64,000 bases of DNA from Adlercreutzia equolifaciens (GTDB taxonomy: Bacteria > Actinomycetota > Coriobacteriia > Coriobacteriales > Eggerthellaceae): the NCBI RefSeq assembly GCF_029076695.1, contig NZ_JARFIK010000002.1, positions 806,001 to 870,000 on the forward strand. Direction: 5' to 3'. The notes under the pieces were generated by a model. That model did not search any database. It was given only the letters and a program-made list of their open reading frames with translations, and was not told where the DNA came from. Each line of letters begins with the position of its first letter. Positions within the stretch are counted from its first letter, which is position 1. The position numbers and the translations under genes were made by a program. Shown here one piece after another: positions 62,060 through 64,000 of the stretch.

Positions 62060-62650
62060 ATGAGCGATACGAAAACAGTGCTTTTGTGCGGCGTGGGCGG
62101 GCAGGGCACCATCCTTGCCGCCGATCTTTTGGCCTTCGGCTGCATGCGCGCCGGTCTTCAGGTGAAGGTATCCGAGATTCACGGCATGTCCCAGCGCGGC
62201 GGCGCCGTTACCACCGTGGTGCGCGTCGGTGAAAACGTGCAGTCCATGGTAGCCGACGAGGGCAGTGCCGATATCATCGTGGCCTTCGAGACTACCGAGG
62301 CTCTGCGCAATCTTCCCAACTTGAAGGAGGGCGGCTCGCTGATTGTCAACGACGAGGCCATTAAGCCCCTGCCGGTGCTCACCGGGGCCGCGTCGATGCC
62401 CGCCCATCCCCGCGAGACCTTGATCGAGGCCGGAGCGCTTTTGGTGCCGGCGGCCGATGTTGCCTGGAAGGTGGGCAATCCCAAGACGGCCAACGTGGTG
62501 CTGCTCGGTGCCTTGACGGCGCGCCTCGATATTCCCGAGGACGTATGGGTTGCCACCATCGAGGACCGCGTGCCCCCGCGCACCATCGAGGCCAACATAG
62601 CAGCCTTGCGCGCCGGCCGCAATTTCGTGCTTGACCAGGAAGGGAAGTAG
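62060..62650 (+). CDS. iorB: Indolepyruvate ferredoxin oxidoreductase beta subunit
   Basis: 196 residues. Gamma-domain of the 2-oxoacid:ferredoxin oxidoreductase family; motifs LLCGVGGQGTILAADLLAFG, VSEIHGMSQRGGAVTTVVR and LIVNDEAIKPLPV are standard. It pairs with IorA to form the complete enzyme. ATG 62060 is in good context (GGGAGAG); followed 3 nt later by the second ACT gene. Confidence 0.95.
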   Translation: MSDTKTVLLCGVGGQGTILAADLLAFGCMRAGLQVKVSEIHGMSQRGGAVTTVVRVGENVQSMVADEGSADIIVAFETTEALRNLPNLKEGGSLIVNDEAIKPLPVLTGAASMPAHPRETLIEAGALLVPAADVAWKVGNPKTANVVLLGALTARLDIPEDVWVATIEDRVPPRTIEANIAALRAGRNFVLDQEGK

Positions 62651-62653
62651 ATC

Positions 62654-63100
62654 ATGACGGTATCCCAGATCAGCGTTTTCGCCGAAAGCAAGCCGGGCCA
62701 CCTGGGTCGCGTGTTGAGTCTCTTCGACCAGGCCGGCGTCAGCGTGCGCGGCTATTCCGCTTCCGACACCGGCGAGTACGGCATTCTCCGCTTCGTGGTG
62801 GACAAGCCCGAGGCGGCTTACGCGGCGCTCCGCGAGGCAGGATGCGCCTGCGTGGTTTCTCCCGTGCTCTGCCTTAAGCTGGAGGACAAGCCCGGCGAGT
62901 TGCTGCGCGTTATGGGGGTCTTGGCTGAATGCGGCATCAACGTGGTGTACAGCTATTCCATGATCTCCACCTACATTGTGCTCTCTACTACCGATCCCGA
63001 GCAGGCGCGTCAGCTTCTGGCTGATCAGCCCGTGGAAACCATCTCTCAGGAAGATATCACGCGCTACGTTGCCGAGCGCCCTGACTGGAAGGAGGCCTAG
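62654..63100 (+). CDS. ACT-domain-only protein, second copy
   Basis: 148 residues, two ACT-like domains (SQISVFAESKPGHLGRVLSL, GEYGILRFVVDKPE; VLCLKLEDKPGELLRVMGVL, SYSMISTYIVLSTTDPE). Similar in layout to the protein at 57860-58291 but clearly diverged. Sits between iorB and the second paaK, so both aryl-CoA ligases have their own ACT partner. Likely ligand is an aromatic amino acid; inference. Confidence 0.9.
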   Translation: MTVSQISVFAESKPGHLGRVLSLFDQAGVSVRGYSASDTGEYGILRFVVDKPEAAYAALREAGCACVVSPVLCLKLEDKPGELLRVMGVLAECGINVVYSYSMISTYIVLSTTDPEQARQLLADQPVETISQEDITRYVAERPDWKEA

Positions 63101-63104
63101 AGCC

Positions 63105-64000
63105 ATGGCGTGTGCCGAGGAATCCTTTGCCGTTACGCAGAAGGGAGCCGCCCTGCGCGCGGCCCAGGAAGGCCGTTTCGACGAGCTGCCCATCTTCGAT
63201 CGCGCCATCGAGTGCGCCTCGCGTGAGGAAATCGAGGCTCTTCAGTTGGAGAAGCTGAAGAAGCAAGTGGCTTATACCTACGAGCGCGTGCCCTGGTATC
63301 GCCAGAAAATGGACGAGATGGGGGTGGCGCCCGAGGATATCCAGACTTTGGCCGATGTGCGCAAGCTGCCCTTTACGGACAAGACGGTGCTGCGCGACAC
63401 GTTCCCGTTCGGCCTGTTTGCCGTTCCGCTGTCCGACGTGCGCGAACTTCACTCCTCATCGGGCACCACGGGCAAACCGGTGGTGGTGGGCTACACGCCC
63501 GACGATATGGATGTCTGGAGCGATTGCATCGCGCGCCTCGTGCAAATGGCCGGCGTGGTGCCGGGCGATGTGGCCCAAATGGCCTTTGGCTACGGCATGT
63601 TCACCGGTGGCTTCGGCCTGCACTACGGCCTGCAGAAGCTGGGATGCGCCATGATTCCCGCGGGGTCGGGCAATACCGAGCGCCACATTCAGATGATCGA
63701 GGACTACGGCACTACGGTGCTGGTGGCCACGCCTTCCTATGCCATGCATATTTGCGAGGTGGGGGAGCAGATGGGCTACGATTGGGCCTCGTCTCCCTTG
63801 CGCGTGGGTCTTTTCGGCGGCGAGCCGTGCCCGCCGGGCCTGAAGGCGGAAATCGAGCGTCGCATGCACATTACTTGCACGGACAACTACGGACTTACCG
63901 AGGTTATGGGCCCGGGCGTATCCGGCGAGTGCCTGGCCGAGCGCTTCCAGCAGCACATTGCCGAGGACCACTTCCTGTGGGAAGTGGTGGATCCCGAAAC
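63105..64000 (+). CDS. paaK: Phenylacetate-CoA ligase-type aryl-CoA ligase, second copy (3' end outside window)
   Basis: Open frame from ATG 63105, running off the window end; about 298 residues are visible. It has the N-terminal EIEALQLEKLKKQVAYTYER, the P-loop SSSGTTGKPVVVGYTPDD, YGYGMFTGGFGLHYGLQKLG, and DNYGLTEVMGPGVSGECLAE. It differs throughout from the first copy (56553), so it is a paralogue and not a recent duplication. The preceding GGAGG overlaps the ACT gene end. A longer N-terminus (about 40 residues before the core) than the first copy. Confidence 0.93.
   Translation, partial: MACAEESFAVTQKGAALRAAQEGRFDELPIFDRAIECASREEIEALQLEKLKKQVAYTYERVPWYRQKMDEMGVAPEDIQTLADVRKLPFTDKTVLRDTFPFGLFAVPLSDVRELHSSSGTTGKPVVVGYTPDDMDVWSDCIARLVQMAGVVPGDVAQMAFGYGMFTGGFGLHYGLQKLGCAMIPAGSGNTERHIQMIEDYGTTVLVATPSYAMHICEVGEQMGYDWASSPLRVGLFGGEPCPPGLKAEIERRMHITCTDNYGLTEVMGPGVSGECLAERFQQHIAEDHFLWEVVDPE

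Overview
The window is a 64 kb, G+C-rich chromosomal segment, densely packed with genes. It is most consistent with an anaerobic actinobacterium of class Coriobacteriia, probably family Eggerthellaceae. The signs are the uvrC-rapZ-yvcK-whiA block, RapZ with the actinobacterial GxSGAGR P-loop, Tat-exported lipoprotein flavoproteins next to dedicated regulators (one a many-helix membrane protein with a LuxR-type HTH), a fermentative gene set (Pta-AckA, Ech hydrogenase, indolepyruvate:ferredoxin oxidoreductase), and no respiratory quinone genes here. The family assignment is inference; no 16S gene is in the window.

Layout. 1-4691: uvrC (5' end missing), rapZ, yvcK, whiA. 4692-6228: gene-poor island with a MITE-like element, an AT-rich patch and an orphan gene with a ribbon-helix-helix-like C-terminus. 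6229-11453: lower glycolysis (gap, pgk, tpiA, gpmI), then secG and tRNA-Leu. 11587-15725: CDF metal transporter, zinc-ribbon membrane protein, tRNA-Gly/Cys/Gly cluster, a terC gene behind a yybP-ykoY (manganese-type) riboswitch, an anchored hypothetical protein, tRNA-Val. 15966-22187: amino-acid antiporter, lipid kinase, RNase D, YugP-type metalloprotease, xseA-xseB. 22296-24941: ackA and pta, convergent, separated by structured repeats. 25157-30665: glf with a glycosyltransferase, coaX with an altered phosphate-binding motif, dinB, degV. 30949-36713: ileS, lspA, RluA-type synthase, ferrochelatase. 36710-44720: two regulator/flavoprotein pairs around a HemN-type radical SAM gene. 44825-46966: tRNA-Pro, a small unknown gene, brnQ. 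46967-47903: a repeat-rich non-coding kilobase. 47904-53389: complete six-gene Ech [NiFe] hydrogenase operon. 53542-64000: one run of tightly spaced or overlapping genes mixing envelope functions (pgsA, vanW-type, D,D-carboxypeptidase, FHA) with aryl-acid metabolism (paaK, ACT, iorA, iorB, ACT, paaK).

How it fits together. IorAB would decarboxylate aromatic 2-oxo acids to aryl-acetyl-CoA and reduced ferredoxin; the two PaaK-type ligases interconvert aryl-acetates and their CoA thioesters; the ACT-only proteins are likely aromatic amino-acid sensors. Reduced ferredoxin could be reoxidised by Ech with H2 release and ion pumping, while Pta-AckA recovers ATP from acetyl-CoA. This coupling is inferred from gene content only.

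Most worth a second look: a two-copy structured repeat family (23738-23896 and 47397-47556) whose arms and internal hairpin differ in sequence but keep pairing around a conserved core; an EchD subunit with a duplicated 36-residue C-terminal module whose two copies differ almost only at silent sites; the island at 4692-6228; and the duplicated aryl-acid module beside Ech.
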